From positions 1 through 64,000 of the forward strand of contig JAJPJJ010000094.1 of assembly GCA_021324295.1 (NCBI GenBank): a DNA stretch of 64,000 nt, given 5' to 3'. The position numbers and the translations under genes were made by a program. The notes beneath the pieces are model-generated. The model worked only from the letters and a program-made list of their open reading frames with translations. It was not told where the DNA came from and did not search any database. Shown in pieces: positions 25,683 to 34,704 of this stretch; positions within the stretch are counted from its first letter, which is position 1; each line of letters opens with the position of its first letter. This DNA comes from Bacillota bacterium (GTDB taxonomy: Bacteria > Sysuimicrobiota > Sysuimicrobiia > Sysuimicrobiales > Segetimicrobiaceae).

Positions 25683-26537
25683 TCAGCGGATTCCTCCGGC
25701 TACGAGGCCGCTGATCAACTGCCGCTGGAGCGCCAGGAAGAGGAGGATCGACGGCAGCGTGAAGATCACCGCCCCCGACATCATGATCTCCACGGGCGTG
25801 GTGAGGTAGCCAATCCACGATGCGAGCCCGACGGACGTCACCCACAGCGATTGGTCGCTCACGAAGGTGAGCGCGAAGACAAACTCGTTCCAAGCCTCGA
25901 AGAACCCGATGGCAAACGCTGCCACCACGGCGGGCGCCGACAGCGGCAAGGTGATCCGCCGCAGGACGTCGAGCCGCGAGCACCCGTCCATGAGTCCGGC
26001 TTCTTCGATCTCGGTCGGGATGGTGTCGAAGAACGTCTTGAGAATCCAGACGGTGATCGGCGCGATCACAGCGGTGTCGGCGATGACCAGGCCGAGGCGC
26101 GTGTTGAGAAGGTGCGTTTCCTTGAAGACGATAAACAGCGGTACGATGAGCACCGTGCTGGGCAGCATCTGGGTAAGGAGGAGGAGAAAACTGAACGCGG
26201 TCCGGCCCCGGTAGCGGAAGCGAGATAGGCTGTAGGCCCCCAGAACGGAGAGGGCGACCGAGAGGGAGGCGGTTCCGCACCCTACGATCGCGCTATTCAA
26301 CAGCCACCGGCCGATCGGTTGTGTCGTGAACAATCGGTAGAACACACCGAGCTCGTGGGGATTCGGCAGCCGGTGCGGCGGCCAGACGTACAGGTCGGGA
26401 CCGCGCTGCATCGCGGTCACGAGCATCCAGTAGACGGGCAGCGCCGCGAATCCGATGGCCGCGGCCACGAGCGTGTACAGGACGACCCAGCGCGCCAGGC
26501 GTCGAGGGCGCAGGGCGGCGCTAGACTGCAGGCTCAT
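25683..26537 (-). CDS. ABC sugar-type permease, MalG/UgpE family
   Basis: A 284-residue permease of carbohydrate importers. About six helices are visible, and the coupling loop EAGLMDGCSRLDVLRRITLP is the EAA motif. The start ATG at 26537 overlaps the end of the MalF-type gene by 17 bases. With that partner it forms a heterodimeric channel. No MalK/UgpC-like ATPase lies in this operon, so a shared ATPase coded elsewhere must energise it. The context enzyme (enolase-superfamily dehydratase) suggests sugar acids or glycosides. Confidence 0.9.
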   Translation of the reverse strand: MSLQSSAALRPRRLARWVVLYTLVAAAIGFAALPVYWMLVTAMQRGPDLYVWPPHRLPNPHELGVFYRLFTTQPIGRWLLNSAIVGCGTASLSVALSVLGAYSLSRFRYRGRTAFSFLLLLTQMLPSTVLIVPLFIVFKETHLLNTRLGLVIADTAVIAPITVWILKTFFDTIPTEIEEAGLMDGCSRLDVLRRITLPLSAPAVVAAFAIGFFEAWNEFVFALTFVSDQSLWVTSVGLASWIGYLTTPVEIMMSGAVIFTLPSILLFLALQRQLISGLVAGGIR

Positions 26538-27453
26538 GGCGGCTTTCCAGCATGAAGTACACGGCCGTGGCCACGACGGAGAGCGTGATGCCGAGCGCGG
26601 CGATCGCAGAGGCGATCCCGACGCGAAAGTTGCGGAACGCCTCGCGGTAGATCTCGACGGCCAGGACGTTGGTGCGGTCGGCAGGCCCGCCTTGGGTCAT
26701 GATCCAGATCGTATCGAATCGCTTCAGGGACCAGATGGTGAACAGAAGCAGCAAGATCATCACGGTCGGGCGAATGGTGGGTAGCGTGATGCGGGCAAAG
26801 ATCGTGACGGGGCCGGCGCCGTCCACACGGGCGGAGTCGTACATCGACTGATCCACCGACGACAGCGCGGTCAGGAGCACGACCGCGCCGAACGGAAAGA
26901 TGCGCCAGACGTCGACCAGCACGACGGCCGGCAGCGCCCACCGCGGCGAGAGCAGCCAGCTGATGTTGGCGTGGAGCACGCCGGCCGACCGGAGGGCGAA
27001 GTCGACGAGACCGTACTGGGGATCGTACATCCAGTACCAGATGAGGGCGCTGGCGACGAGCGGTGTGCCCCAGGGGACAGTGAGAATTGCGCGGGCGAGT
27101 CCTCGTCCCGGGAAGCTCGACTGCAGCAGGAGCGCGCATGCCATGCCGATCGCGAGCGAGAGCAGCACGGTACCCACGGTGTAGAGGACCGTCACCCTCA
27201 GCGCGTTGGCGAGCTCGGGAAGATGTAGCAGCCGATAGTAGTTGGCGAGACCGGCAAACTCGCCGGGCTGGGGAACGAGACTCCGGCTGTCGTACAAGCT
27301 GACGAGGAGGCCACGGGCCATCGGGTACATGACGAGCACCCCGACGAGAAGGGCCGTGGGCGCGACCAGGGCGTACGGCAGTGCCTCCGAAAGCCTGTGG
27401 CGCCACGCAGGAGCTTCGCCCGGCCTGGAGAACAGGATGCGTTGGTGTGCCAA
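26521..27453 (-). CDS. ABC sugar-type permease, MalF/UgpA family
   Basis: A 310-residue permease with a first helix at PYALVAPTALLVGVLVMYPMARG, a family-typical N-terminus, and an EAA loop at DSARVDGAGPVTIFARITLPTIRP. The start is uncertain: the annotated TTG at 27453 has no good ribosome site close by, and a GGAGGAGGAG run is some 20 bases upstream. No better in-frame start precedes the first helix. The gene follows the binding protein by 80 bases and overlaps the MalG-type gene. Confidence 0.85.
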   Translation of the reverse strand: MAHQRILFSRPGEAPAWRHRLSEALPYALVAPTALLVGVLVMYPMARGLLVSLYDSRSLVPQPGEFAGLANYYRLLHLPELANALRVTVLYTVGTVLLSLAIGMACALLLQSSFPGRGLARAILTVPWGTPLVASALIWYWMYDPQYGLVDFALRSAGVLHANISWLLSPRWALPAVVLVDVWRIFPFGAVVLLTALSSVDQSMYDSARVDGAGPVTIFARITLPTIRPTVMILLLLFTIWSLKRFDTIWIMTQGGPADRTNVLAVEIYREAFRNFRVGIASAIAALGITLSVVATAVYFMLESRHEPAV

Positions 27454-27533
27454 TGCTGCTACGGCTGCGCGCCGCTCCTCCTCCCCAGCATCGGCCCCTT
27501 CGCCGGGGAGGAGGAGCGGGTAGGTGGGTGTCG

Positions 27534-28895
27534 TTACTTCGACTTCAGCTTCTGTTCGAGCTCCACCTGTGCAGCGTCCATCGCCTTCTTGGGATCCACG
27601 TTGTTCACTAACACGTCGGTGACATGGGTCAACACCGTGTGGCGGAACTCGGGAAGCTGCGTCTCGAAGCCGCGCGGCAGGATGCCTCCGTTGTCCGCGA
27701 GCGGCAGATTGACGAACGTCTGCAGGTATGGAAACTGCTTGATAATGCCTGCGTTCGCCGACTTCGAGTTCACGACGTTGTGCACGGCCATCCCGTACTC
27801 TCTAAGATGGCGGTAGAACCAGTCAAGGAACGTCACGGCTTCCTTGAGATGCGGCGAGCCCTTCGGGAGGGTATAGAGCACGATCTCGGCATTGGTGAGC
27901 GGAGGCTTGAACGGGGGGGCCGTCGCCGCGAGTTGAATCTGAGGGTTCTGGGACTTCGTGATGACGTAGACCGCCTGGTTATCGGTGAGCATCGCGACCT
28001 TCTCCTGCCAGAACATGCGGCGGTAGGTCGCCGAGTCCACGCCCTTGGGGAACACGCCAGCGTCGTACATCTGCTTGAAGAATCGGACGCCTGCGATGAC
28101 GCTGGGGGAGTTGACCGTTGGCTTCTTGCCATCGGACCACTTCCCGCCGAACCCTTCGACCCAAAACGATAGCTCATACCACCAGCCGGCCTCCTGGTCC
28201 ATGGTATGGCGCGTGCCGTAGCCGTACTGGTCGGGGGCCTTGGTCAGCTTCTTCGCGGCGGCCAGGAACTCGTCGGCGGTCGTCGGCGGCTTGGCGATGC
28301 CCGCCTCCCTGAGGAGCCGCTCGTTCGAGAGCAGCGCGTACGTGACGTACTCCGTGACCACGCCCATCGTCTGTCCCTTGATGTTCGCCACCTGCTGGAC
28401 CGGGAGGAAATCCGCCTTGTATTTGTCGAGGTCGAGCACGGCGTTGAGCGGCTGAAGATACCCGTGGGTGAGGAAGGAAAAGAACATCGTGTCCGACGCA
28501 ACGAGCACGTCGGGTGCGCTGCCGCCGGCGAGGCGCACCATCATGGTGTCCTCGTATCGCGGGTACGGAATGCTGCCTTCCTTCACCCTGATGTTCGGAT
28601 GCTCCTTGGTGAAGGCCGCAACGAGCTTGCGCAGGGCATCGCCCCGCTCTGGCTCGGTCCAGTGCCAGGTCGAGAGCTCGATCTCGACTGTGCCCTGGGC
28701 CTCGGCGGTCCCGTCCAAGCCCGACACGAGCGCGCCGCTGGCGCCGGCCGCGAGGGCGGTAGCAACTGCACCCTTCAGGAGCTCGCGCCGCGACAGCGCC
28801 CTGTCGCCACGGCCGCGCGCCGGCGCTGCGTCCATTCTCGGCCTGCCCGGTTGCTTCGCCTTCGCCGAGGCCTCCCGCTTCGTGTTCACGCTCAT
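27534..28895 (-). CDS. ABC importer substrate-binding protein, family 1 (sugar type), Tat signal
   Basis: A 453-residue extracellular solute-binding protein of the maltose/glycerol-phosphate type. It has a long N-region followed by the Tat motif SRRELLKGA near residue 36, a hydrophobic stretch rich in Ala and Gly, and a mature start near VEIELSTWHWTEPERGDALRKL. Internal landmarks are FTKEHPNIRVK and APDVLVASDTMFF. No lipobox cysteine. ATG at 28895 has AAGGGGG almost touching it; a GTG two codons later is possible. Its ligand is likely a sugar, sugar acid or polyol, given the sugar-acid dehydratase gene just upstream. Confidence 0.9.
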   Translation of the reverse strand: MSVNTKREASAKAKQPGRPRMDAAPARGRGDRALSRRELLKGAVATALAAGASGALVSGLDGTAEAQGTVEIELSTWHWTEPERGDALRKLVAAFTKEHPNIRVKEGSIPYPRYEDTMMVRLAGGSAPDVLVASDTMFFSFLTHGYLQPLNAVLDLDKYKADFLPVQQVANIKGQTMGVVTEYVTYALLSNERLLREAGIAKPPTTADEFLAAAKKLTKAPDQYGYGTRHTMDQEAGWWYELSFWVEGFGGKWSDGKKPTVNSPSVIAGVRFFKQMYDAGVFPKGVDSATYRRMFWQEKVAMLTDNQAVYVITKSQNPQIQLAATAPPFKPPLTNAEIVLYTLPKGSPHLKEAVTFLDWFYRHLREYGMAVHNVVNSKSANAGIIKQFPYLQTFVNLPLADNGGILPRGFETQLPEFRHTVLTHVTDVLVNNVDPKKAMDAAQVELEQKLKSK

Positions 28896-28927
28896 CCCCC
28901 CTTAATCATGCGGACGTCGCGGACCCC

Positions 28928-30079
28928 TCAGGGCGTCGCGCGGCGTTCACCATACGGGCTATACTCACCCTCACGGTGGTACCGTTCGTGTGCTTCGGCC
29001 ATTCGCTCGGGATCCAGTTCCACCCCGAGGCCCGGCGCGCGCGGCACGGGCAGGGTTCCACCTGAAAAGCTGTGGATGGGCCGGACGATGTCGTGCTCGA
29101 GGAAGTGCAAGTGGGTCTGGCTCGCCATCGTTGTGGTGTTCGCGCAGGACCCCAGCACGTGGAGTGCCGCCGCGGTGCTGATGCCGAGGTCGCCGAAGCT
29201 GTGCTTGAGCACCGGAAGCTGGGCATACTCGCAGAGGGCGCAGACCTTTTTGAACGCGAGCAACCCGCCCACCTGATGCTGATCGGTCAGGATGACGTCG
29301 GCCGCTTGGCGGCGGACGATGTCGAGGACGTTGAACTCCGTCCACGACGCCTGGTTGGCCGCGATCGGGACTGCTGAGGCCGCCCGCACTCGAGCCAGGG
29401 CGTCTACGTCGTACATGCAGACCGGCTGCTCGACGAATTCGAGCTCGAACGGCTCAAGCTTACGGATCATCTGGATTGCCTCAGCCGGAGTCCAGGCCTC
29501 GTTTGCATCCACGCGGACCTTGGCTTCTGTCCCGCATGCTTCACGAACCGCGGCCACCATGGCGATGTCTTGCTCTGCGCCGAATCCGATCTTGAGGTAG
29601 AGCGTGGTGATCCCACGCGCGAGCGCCTGTTTGGCCTCCTGCGCCATGGCATCGACCGCCTTCGAGGGGATGTGATAGTAGAACGGCACCGCCTCCGTGA
29701 GCGGACCGCCCAGCAGGTTGACGACCGGTTGCCCCGCCGCCTTCCCGATCAGGTCCCACAGCGCCATCTCGATGCCGGCGATCGCCCCGTTTCCCACGTG
29801 GCGGTAGTGATGCCAACCGCGGCGTGTGTAGAGGAGGCGCGTGATGGACTCGATGTGATGCGGGTCTTGCTCCTTGAGGAGCGGTACCATCCCGGCAAGC
29901 GCCTCCAGGACCACCGGGACGGACGGGAAGCCCACCGCTTCGCCGAGGCCGGTGAGCCCGTCGTCGGTGTGAAGCCGGACGACGACGTTGGAGATACCCC
30001 GTCGCTGGCCCCAGAACCAGGTCTCCGCTTCACGAAACGGGACGGATACCGGTGTCAGGTCGATCGAAGCAATCTTCAT
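28928..30079 (-). CDS. mandelate racemase/muconate lactonizing family dehydratase, glucarate-dehydratase-like metal site
   Basis: A 383-residue enolase-superfamily enzyme that abstracts a proton next to a carboxylate, most often dehydrating a sugar acid. Metal ligands are Asp191 (RVDANEAW), Glu217 (FVEQP) and, in place of the usual Glu, Asn242 (PIAANQ), a pattern known from glucarate dehydratases. Catalytic candidates are Lys163 (YLKIG; the first Lys of the usual KxK is Tyr) and the Asp266-His293 dyad (LTDQHQ, KHSFGD). ATG at 30079 overlaps the regulator stop by four bases. It sits in front of a sugar-type importer, so it likely starts catabolism of the imported acid sugar. Exact substrate unknown. 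Confidence 0.9.
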   Translation of the reverse strand: MKIASIDLTPVSVPFREAETWFWGQRRGISNVVVRLHTDDGLTGLGEAVGFPSVPVVLEALAGMVPLLKEQDPHHIESITRLLYTRRGWHHYRHVGNGAIAGIEMALWDLIGKAAGQPVVNLLGGPLTEAVPFYYHIPSKAVDAMAQEAKQALARGITTLYLKIGFGAEQDIAMVAAVREACGTEAKVRVDANEAWTPAEAIQMIRKLEPFELEFVEQPVCMYDVDALARVRAASAVPIAANQASWTEFNVLDIVRRQAADVILTDQHQVGGLLAFKKVCALCEYAQLPVLKHSFGDLGISTAAALHVLGSCANTTTMASQTHLHFLEHDIVRPIHSFSGGTLPVPRAPGLGVELDPERMAEAHERYHREGEYSPYGERRATP

Positions 30080-30885
30080 GACGATCCTCTCCGACGGCGA
30101 GTGGACCGAGGCGGGGACGGCGGCTCGGCGTTGTGCGGCGGCACACTGGTCTCATGGATCGCCCGAGACTCGTACGGTAGCCGGTACAAGCTGGCCGCAT
30201 CCCGGATGTGCGCCTCCATAGCGGCACGCGCGACGTCGGGATCGCCGGTGCGGATCTTCTCCCACAACTCGCGATGGAGCGCCGCGTCCATCGGTGCATG
30301 ATCGGGAATCTCTGCTGCGATCTTTGCACCGTATGCTCCGATCTTTGGGATAATGACGCGGAGGATCTCGCTGAGCGTGCGGTTGTGAGCTGCCTCGGCG
30401 ATCATCAGGTGCAGCGTGAGCGCGTCCAGGTAGACGCTGGACGCGGAGGAGGCTTTCGCTTCCATCGCGCTGAGGAATGCCTCGATGCGGGCTGCATCCG
30501 CCGGCGTCGCCCGCAAGGCCGCGAGGGCCGCGCACGCCCCTTCGATCGCCACGCGCGCCTCCGTGAGGTCTTGGATCTCTTCCATCCCCAGCGCCCCCTC
30601 CACAGTCGGATCACGGGCGCCCTGCTCCGTTCGCCGCAGAAAGTACCCCTTACCGGGGCGGACCTCGACGAGCCCCTGCCCAACGAGAAGCTGCAGGGCC
30701 TCCCGCACCGATGACCTCCCTGCTCCGGTCGATCGGGCGAGATCATGCTCCGAAGGCAGCCGGTCACCGGGCTGTAGGGACTCTCGGGCGATGAATCGCA
30801 GGACCCACCGGGCGACCTGCGTGGTGGTGCGCGGGGGATGTGCAAGACCGGCAATGAGATCAGACATGTCAGACATCATCCCCAT
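30076..30885 (-). CDS. GntR family regulator, FCD domain
   Basis: A 269-residue regulator. The winged helix spans about residues 18-85, with RLPSEHDLARSTGAGRSSVREALQLLVGQGLV as the GntR core. The FCD domain follows, with candidate metal ligands His159, His204 and His226. Several ATGs lie close together (30885, 30879, 30876, 30867); 30885 is the longest, while 30876 has a better G-rich stretch upstream. It is the first gene of the minus-strand sugar-acid operon and faces the divergent importer at 31152, so it may control both. The inverted repeat at 31050-31065 is a candidate target. Typical FCD effectors are sugar acids or other carboxylates, which fits the neighbouring dehydratase. Confidence 0.9.
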   Translation of the reverse strand: MGMMSDMSDLIAGLAHPPRTTTQVARWVLRFIARESLQPGDRLPSEHDLARSTGAGRSSVREALQLLVGQGLVEVRPGKGYFLRRTEQGARDPTVEGALGMEEIQDLTEARVAIEGACAALAALRATPADAARIEAFLSAMEAKASSASSVYLDALTLHLMIAEAAHNRTLSEILRVIIPKIGAYGAKIAAEIPDHAPMDAALHRELWEKIRTGDPDVARAAMEAHIRDAASLYRLPYESRAIHETSVPPHNAEPPSPPRSTRRRRGSS

Positions 30886-31049
30886 CCTACAGACCGTTGA
30901 CCGGCGGTGTCAAGTGTGCACTGCATGACAAATCCTCTAGCGAAATCGGCGGCCAAGCGCGTCGGTGTGCTGCGGCGACCGCTATCGCTGGGGCCGGGAA
31001 AATTTCGTCAGGCCCCGGCCGAAAGGTACAAGCGTACGTTCGTGTATTG

Positions 31050-31065
31050 GTCTAGAGGACTAGAC
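31050..31065. promoter_or_regulatory. inverted repeat in divergent promoter region, candidate operator
   Basis: GTCTAG-AGGA-CTAGAC is a perfect 6+4+6 inverted repeat in the 266-base gap between the divergent GntR/FCD gene and the peptide-type binding protein gene. It lies about 87 bases before the latter. A shorter repeat, GTAC-AAGC-GTAC, occurs at about 31026-31037. The gap is visibly more AT-rich than the genes. The GntR regulator at 30076-30885 is the natural candidate to bind, but this is inferred from position. Confidence 0.5.
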
Positions 31066-31151
31066 GTATCCCCGGTCGTAAATGCGCATCACGATCCGGA
31101 CGGGCAGCAGGCGACTCGACCACGACAAGACGCGTGAGGGGGTGGACGGCC

Positions 31152-32798
31152 ATGGGGGCACGTAGACAGGTAACCCGCCGGCAGTTCCTCACAACTGGTG
31201 TTGCGTTCACCGGCGGGGTCCTCGCTGGAATCGGCGTCCGCGCAGCTGATCGCTCCGCGACCGCACGCGCGGCGTCGGCGCAACGCACCTTGGTCTACCT
31301 AGACACCGACACCCCCGCCTCCTTCGACCTTGACCAGACGGGGATTCGACTGACCGAGCAGCTGGCATCAGCGTGTTACGGGGGCGATCTCGTCCGCTAC
31401 AAGATCGTCAAGGACCCGAAGACCGGAGTATCGCTGGCTGACATCTACGCCTCAGGAACCGCCGGAATCGACCCCGGGTTGGCCACGAAGATCGACATCT
31501 CCCCCGACCAGCGGGTGTACACCTTCCATCTGCGACCAGATGCGAAGTCATCGCTCGGGAACCCTCTCACCGCGGACGATGTGATCTGGTCTTTTCAGCG
31601 GAGTGCCGCCCTCAATCAGACCGGAGGGTTCTTTGCGGACGTCATGGGAGTGGCGAAGGGCAAGATGGAGGCGCTCGATCCGCACACCGTCCGGTTCACG
31701 CTACCGACGCGCAACCCGATCTTTCTCCGGGTCGACGCGATGAAGTACTATGGAGGTCTCTTCGATTCGAAGGCCGCCAAGGCTCACGCGACCTCCGCCG
31801 ACCCGTGGGCGAAGGCGTACCTGGCATCGCACACCGCGGGCTTCGATGCCTACATGGTCGAGAGCTACGTCAAGGGCCAGCAAGTGACGCTCGTGGCGAA
31901 TCCCCACTGGTATCGCGGCAAGCCGTACTACGATCGGATCGTCTGGAAGGCCGTGCCGGAGAGCGCAAACCGCCTGTCGGCGCTGCTGCGGGGCGACGCG
32001 GACGTCGCCGCGCAGCTGACACCCCCCCAGCTGGAGCAGGCGGCCAAGACACCAGGTTTTACGGTCACGAGCTACGTGGCCAACAAGATCAAATCCATCC
32101 AGCTCAACCTGCGCTACAAGCCGCTGGCAGACCGCCGAGTCCGCCAGGCCATCGCCTACGCAATCCCATACGAGCAGATCCTGCGCAGCGTCTACTTCGG
32201 CACGGCCAGACTCGTGAGGAGCCCTATCCCGGAGACGTATCCCGCACACGTCCCCGACTACTGGGTGTACTCCACCAATATTGACAAGGCGCGCGCGCTC
32301 ATGAAGGCGGCCGGGCAGGATCCGTTCCCCATGACCCTGACGTACAATCTGGCCAATTACGATGATCCGCTCCTCGCTCCCATCATCCGATCGGCTCTCC
32401 AGGAGATCGGGATCACCGTCACGCTCAACGGTGTCCCGGACGCAGTGTTCGTCGACAAGCTGTACAAGCACGACGGGCATGCCTTCCTCGAAGACAACTG
32501 GCCGTTCATCGCGCATCCGGCGTATGCCTTGTGGGTGTACTGGAACGCGAAGACGGTGCTCAACATCGGCGGCTGGGTCAACAAGGAGTTCGACGACCTT
32601 CTCCCGCAGATGCTGGTGGAGCTCGACGACAAGAAGCTCGCGGCGATGGCGCGCCGCGCCCAGCAGATCTGGGAGGAGGAGCAGCCCTGGATCCTTCTCG
32701 CCAACCCTGGGTGGCACGTGGCGCACCGATCGACGCTCACGAACTTCGTGTGGTACCCGGATAACGATATCCGCTTCCAGGAGCTGCGCGGGAGTTAA
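31152..32798 (+). CDS. ABC importer substrate-binding protein, family 5, Tat signal
   Basis: A 548-residue binding protein of the peptide/nickel class. The Tat motif is TRRQFLTTG near residue 9, and the signal ends around ATARAASAQ. The mature part starts TLVYLDTDTPASFDLDQTG; family segments are KIDISPDQRVYTFHLRPDAKSS and GNPLTADDVIWSFQR. ATG at 31152 has GAGGGGG nine bases upstream; a GTG at 31134 is less likely. The stop shares one base with the next start. First gene of a complete dpp-like operon. Confidence 0.92.
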   Translation: MGARRQVTRRQFLTTGVAFTGGVLAGIGVRAADRSATARAASAQRTLVYLDTDTPASFDLDQTGIRLTEQLASACYGGDLVRYKIVKDPKTGVSLADIYASGTAGIDPGLATKIDISPDQRVYTFHLRPDAKSSLGNPLTADDVIWSFQRSAALNQTGGFFADVMGVAKGKMEALDPHTVRFTLPTRNPIFLRVDAMKYYGGLFDSKAAKAHATSADPWAKAYLASHTAGFDAYMVESYVKGQQVTLVANPHWYRGKPYYDRIVWKAVPESANRLSALLRGDADVAAQLTPPQLEQAAKTPGFTVTSYVANKIKSIQLNLRYKPLADRRVRQAIAYAIPYEQILRSVYFGTARLVRSPIPETYPAHVPDYWVYSTNIDKARALMKAAGQDPFPMTLTYNLANYDDPLLAPIIRSALQEIGITVTLNGVPDAVFVDKLYKHDGHAFLEDNWPFIAHPAYALWVYWNAKTVLNIGGWVNKEFDDLLPQMLVELDDKKLAAMARRAQQIWEEEQPWILLANPGWHVAHRSTLTNFVWYPDNDIRFQELRGS

Positions 32799-33799
32799 TG
32801 GCGTTCTTCATCGGTCGCCGGGTGTTGCTGTTGCCGTTCCAGGCCCTCGGGGTCGTCACGATCGTGTTCGTGCTCGTGCACCTGCTGCCGGGCGATCCCG
32901 CCGCCCTCATGGCCGGCCCGATGGCCACGGCGAGCCAGATCGCGCAGATCCGCACCACCCTGGGCCTGACCCAGCCGCTCCCCGTGCAGTACGTCCGCTA
33001 CGTCAACCGGCTCCTGCACGGGGACTTGGGCACGTCGTGGTACACGAGCAACCCGGTCGCGACGGACCTGGCACAGCGGGCGCCGGCCACGCTGGAACTC
33101 ATCACGCTGGCACTCCTGGGGATCGTCTGCCTGGGGCTCGTCATCGCCGGGATCATCGCGATGAGGCCACGCGGCCTGCCGGGTCATCTGATTGCGGCCT
33201 ACGGGTTCGTCGCAGGAGCCCTGCCCGACTTCTGGGTCGGGCTCGCGCTGATCTTTCTCGTCTACACGAGGGCGCACCTCGGTCCCTCACCGACCGGTCA
33301 GCTCAGTAGCCATGCCGCCGTTCCCACGGTGACCGGGATTGCGACGATCGACGCCCTCCTCGCAGGCGACCTCGGCGCCTTCAACGACGCGGTGAAACAC
33401 CTCGTGCTGCCAGTCGCGACGCTGGTGTTCATCTACATGGGGCCGGTCGTCCGGATAACGGGCGCGGCGGCGGTCCGAAGCCTCCACAGCGAGTTCAGCC
33501 GGTTTGCGCAGAGTTGGGGGATCGCCCCGTGGCGCCGCCGGTACTACGCGTTGCGGCACGTCATGCCAACCTTTGTCGTCGCCGTCGCCTCGGCGTACGG
33601 CTACCTGCTCGGCGGCGCCGTGCTCGTCGAGACGGTTTTCTCGTGGGGTGGCTTCGGCCAGTACGCCGTCCAGGCCGTGACCCACTCCGACTACGCGGCG
33701 ATCGAAGGGTTTGTCATCGTCGCGGGGATCTTTACGGTGCTCGTGTACACGCTGGCGGACGTTCTCCAGATGGCGCTCGATCCCCGGGCCCGGCGATGA
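32798..33799 (+). CDS. ABC transporter permease, DppB/OppB type
   Basis: A 333-residue permease. It shows the family start FFIGRRVLLLPFQALGVVTIVFVLVHLLPGDPAALM and a coupling loop near SWGIAPWRRRYYALRHVMPT. Around residues 165-205 there is a longer loop than usual between helices. ATG at 32798 overlaps the binding-protein stop by one base, and the end overlaps the DppC-type start by four. Forms the channel with the next gene. Confidence 0.92.
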   Translation: MAFFIGRRVLLLPFQALGVVTIVFVLVHLLPGDPAALMAGPMATASQIAQIRTTLGLTQPLPVQYVRYVNRLLHGDLGTSWYTSNPVATDLAQRAPATLELITLALLGIVCLGLVIAGIIAMRPRGLPGHLIAAYGFVAGALPDFWVGLALIFLVYTRAHLGPSPTGQLSSHAAVPTVTGIATIDALLAGDLGAFNDAVKHLVLPVATLVFIYMGPVVRITGAAAVRSLHSEFSRFAQSWGIAPWRRRYYALRHVMPTFVVAVASAYGYLLGGAVLVETVFSWGGFGQYAVQAVTHSDYAAIEGFVIVAGIFTVLVYTLADVLQMALDPRARR

Positions 33800-34704
33800 G
33801 CGCCCCGAGGGCCTGGCTCCGGCAACCTGCCGCCACGCTCGTGTCGGGAGGCGTCGTCGCCGCGACGGTCCTGCTGGCCATCATCGGCCCGGCGCTTGCC
33901 CCGTTCAACCCGGAGCGCCCGACGCCGAGGGTCCTGCTGCCGCCGTCTCCCGCGCACATCTTCGGAACAGATGCCTCCGGCATCGACGTCTTCTCGGTTA
34001 CGCTCGCGGCCTTCCGTGTCGATGTGGTCATCGCCCTGGTATCGGTCGGGATCTCTCTCGCTGCCGGGGTCATGCTTGGCGCGGTCGCCGGCTACGGATT
34101 CAACGGGAGCCGGGCGGCCGCGTGGGGGTCGGCGATCATTCTGCGCCTGCTGGATCTCGTGCAGTCGATCCCGGTATTCATCCTCGCGCTGGCGCTCGTG
34201 GGCATGTTCGGCCAGACGGTGCGGAACGTGGTGATTGCCGTTGCGTTCGTGAATCTGCCGGTGTTTGCGCGTCTCACCCGGGCGGCGGTCAGAAGCGTGG
34301 AGCACCGCGAGTTCGTCGCAGCCAGCCGCGCGCTCGGCGTCCGCGAGGCGGGGATTCTCGGCAGTCACGTGTTGCCCAATTCGCTCGATGGGACGATCGC
34401 GTACGCGTCGATCGCCGTGGGAGGCGCGATCCTGCTCACGGCAGGGCTGAGCTTTCTCGGCGCCGGCGTCCGGCCTCCCACCCCGGAGTGGGGCGCAGAG
34501 ATCGCGAGCGGCGCCGGCTACATCGTAACCGGCCAGTGGTGGATCAGCGTGCTGCCGGGGCTCGTCCTGTCCGGCGTCGTCTTCAGCTTTGCGCTGCTCG
34601 GCGACGCCGCCCGGGCCGCGCTGGAGCGGGCGGGACGGCACGCGGTACTGCCGGGCGAGCAGCCCCTGACTGTGCCCGCCGGGGATGAACGCGCGCCCGC
34701 ATGA
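33796..34704 (+). CDS. ABC transporter permease, DppC/OppC type
   Basis: A 302-residue permease with first helix VSGGVVAATVLLAIIGPALAP, the FGTDASGIDVFS segment of the class, coupling loop SRALGVREAGILGSHVLPNS and the C-terminal FLGAGVRPPTPEWGAEI. ATG at 33796 overlaps the upstream stop (ATGA); the end likewise overlaps the ATPase start. The C-terminal tail of about 25 residues is polar and cytoplasmic. Confidence 0.92.
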   Translation: MSAPRAWLRQPAATLVSGGVVAATVLLAIIGPALAPFNPERPTPRVLLPPSPAHIFGTDASGIDVFSVTLAAFRVDVVIALVSVGISLAAGVMLGAVAGYGFNGSRAAAWGSAIILRLLDLVQSIPVFILALALVGMFGQTVRNVVIAVAFVNLPVFARLTRAAVRSVEHREFVAASRALGVREAGILGSHVLPNSLDGTIAYASIAVGGAILLTAGLSFLGAGVRPPTPEWGAEIASGAGYIVTGQWWISVLPGLVLSGVVFSFALLGDAARAALERAGRHAVLPGEQPLTVPAGDERAPA

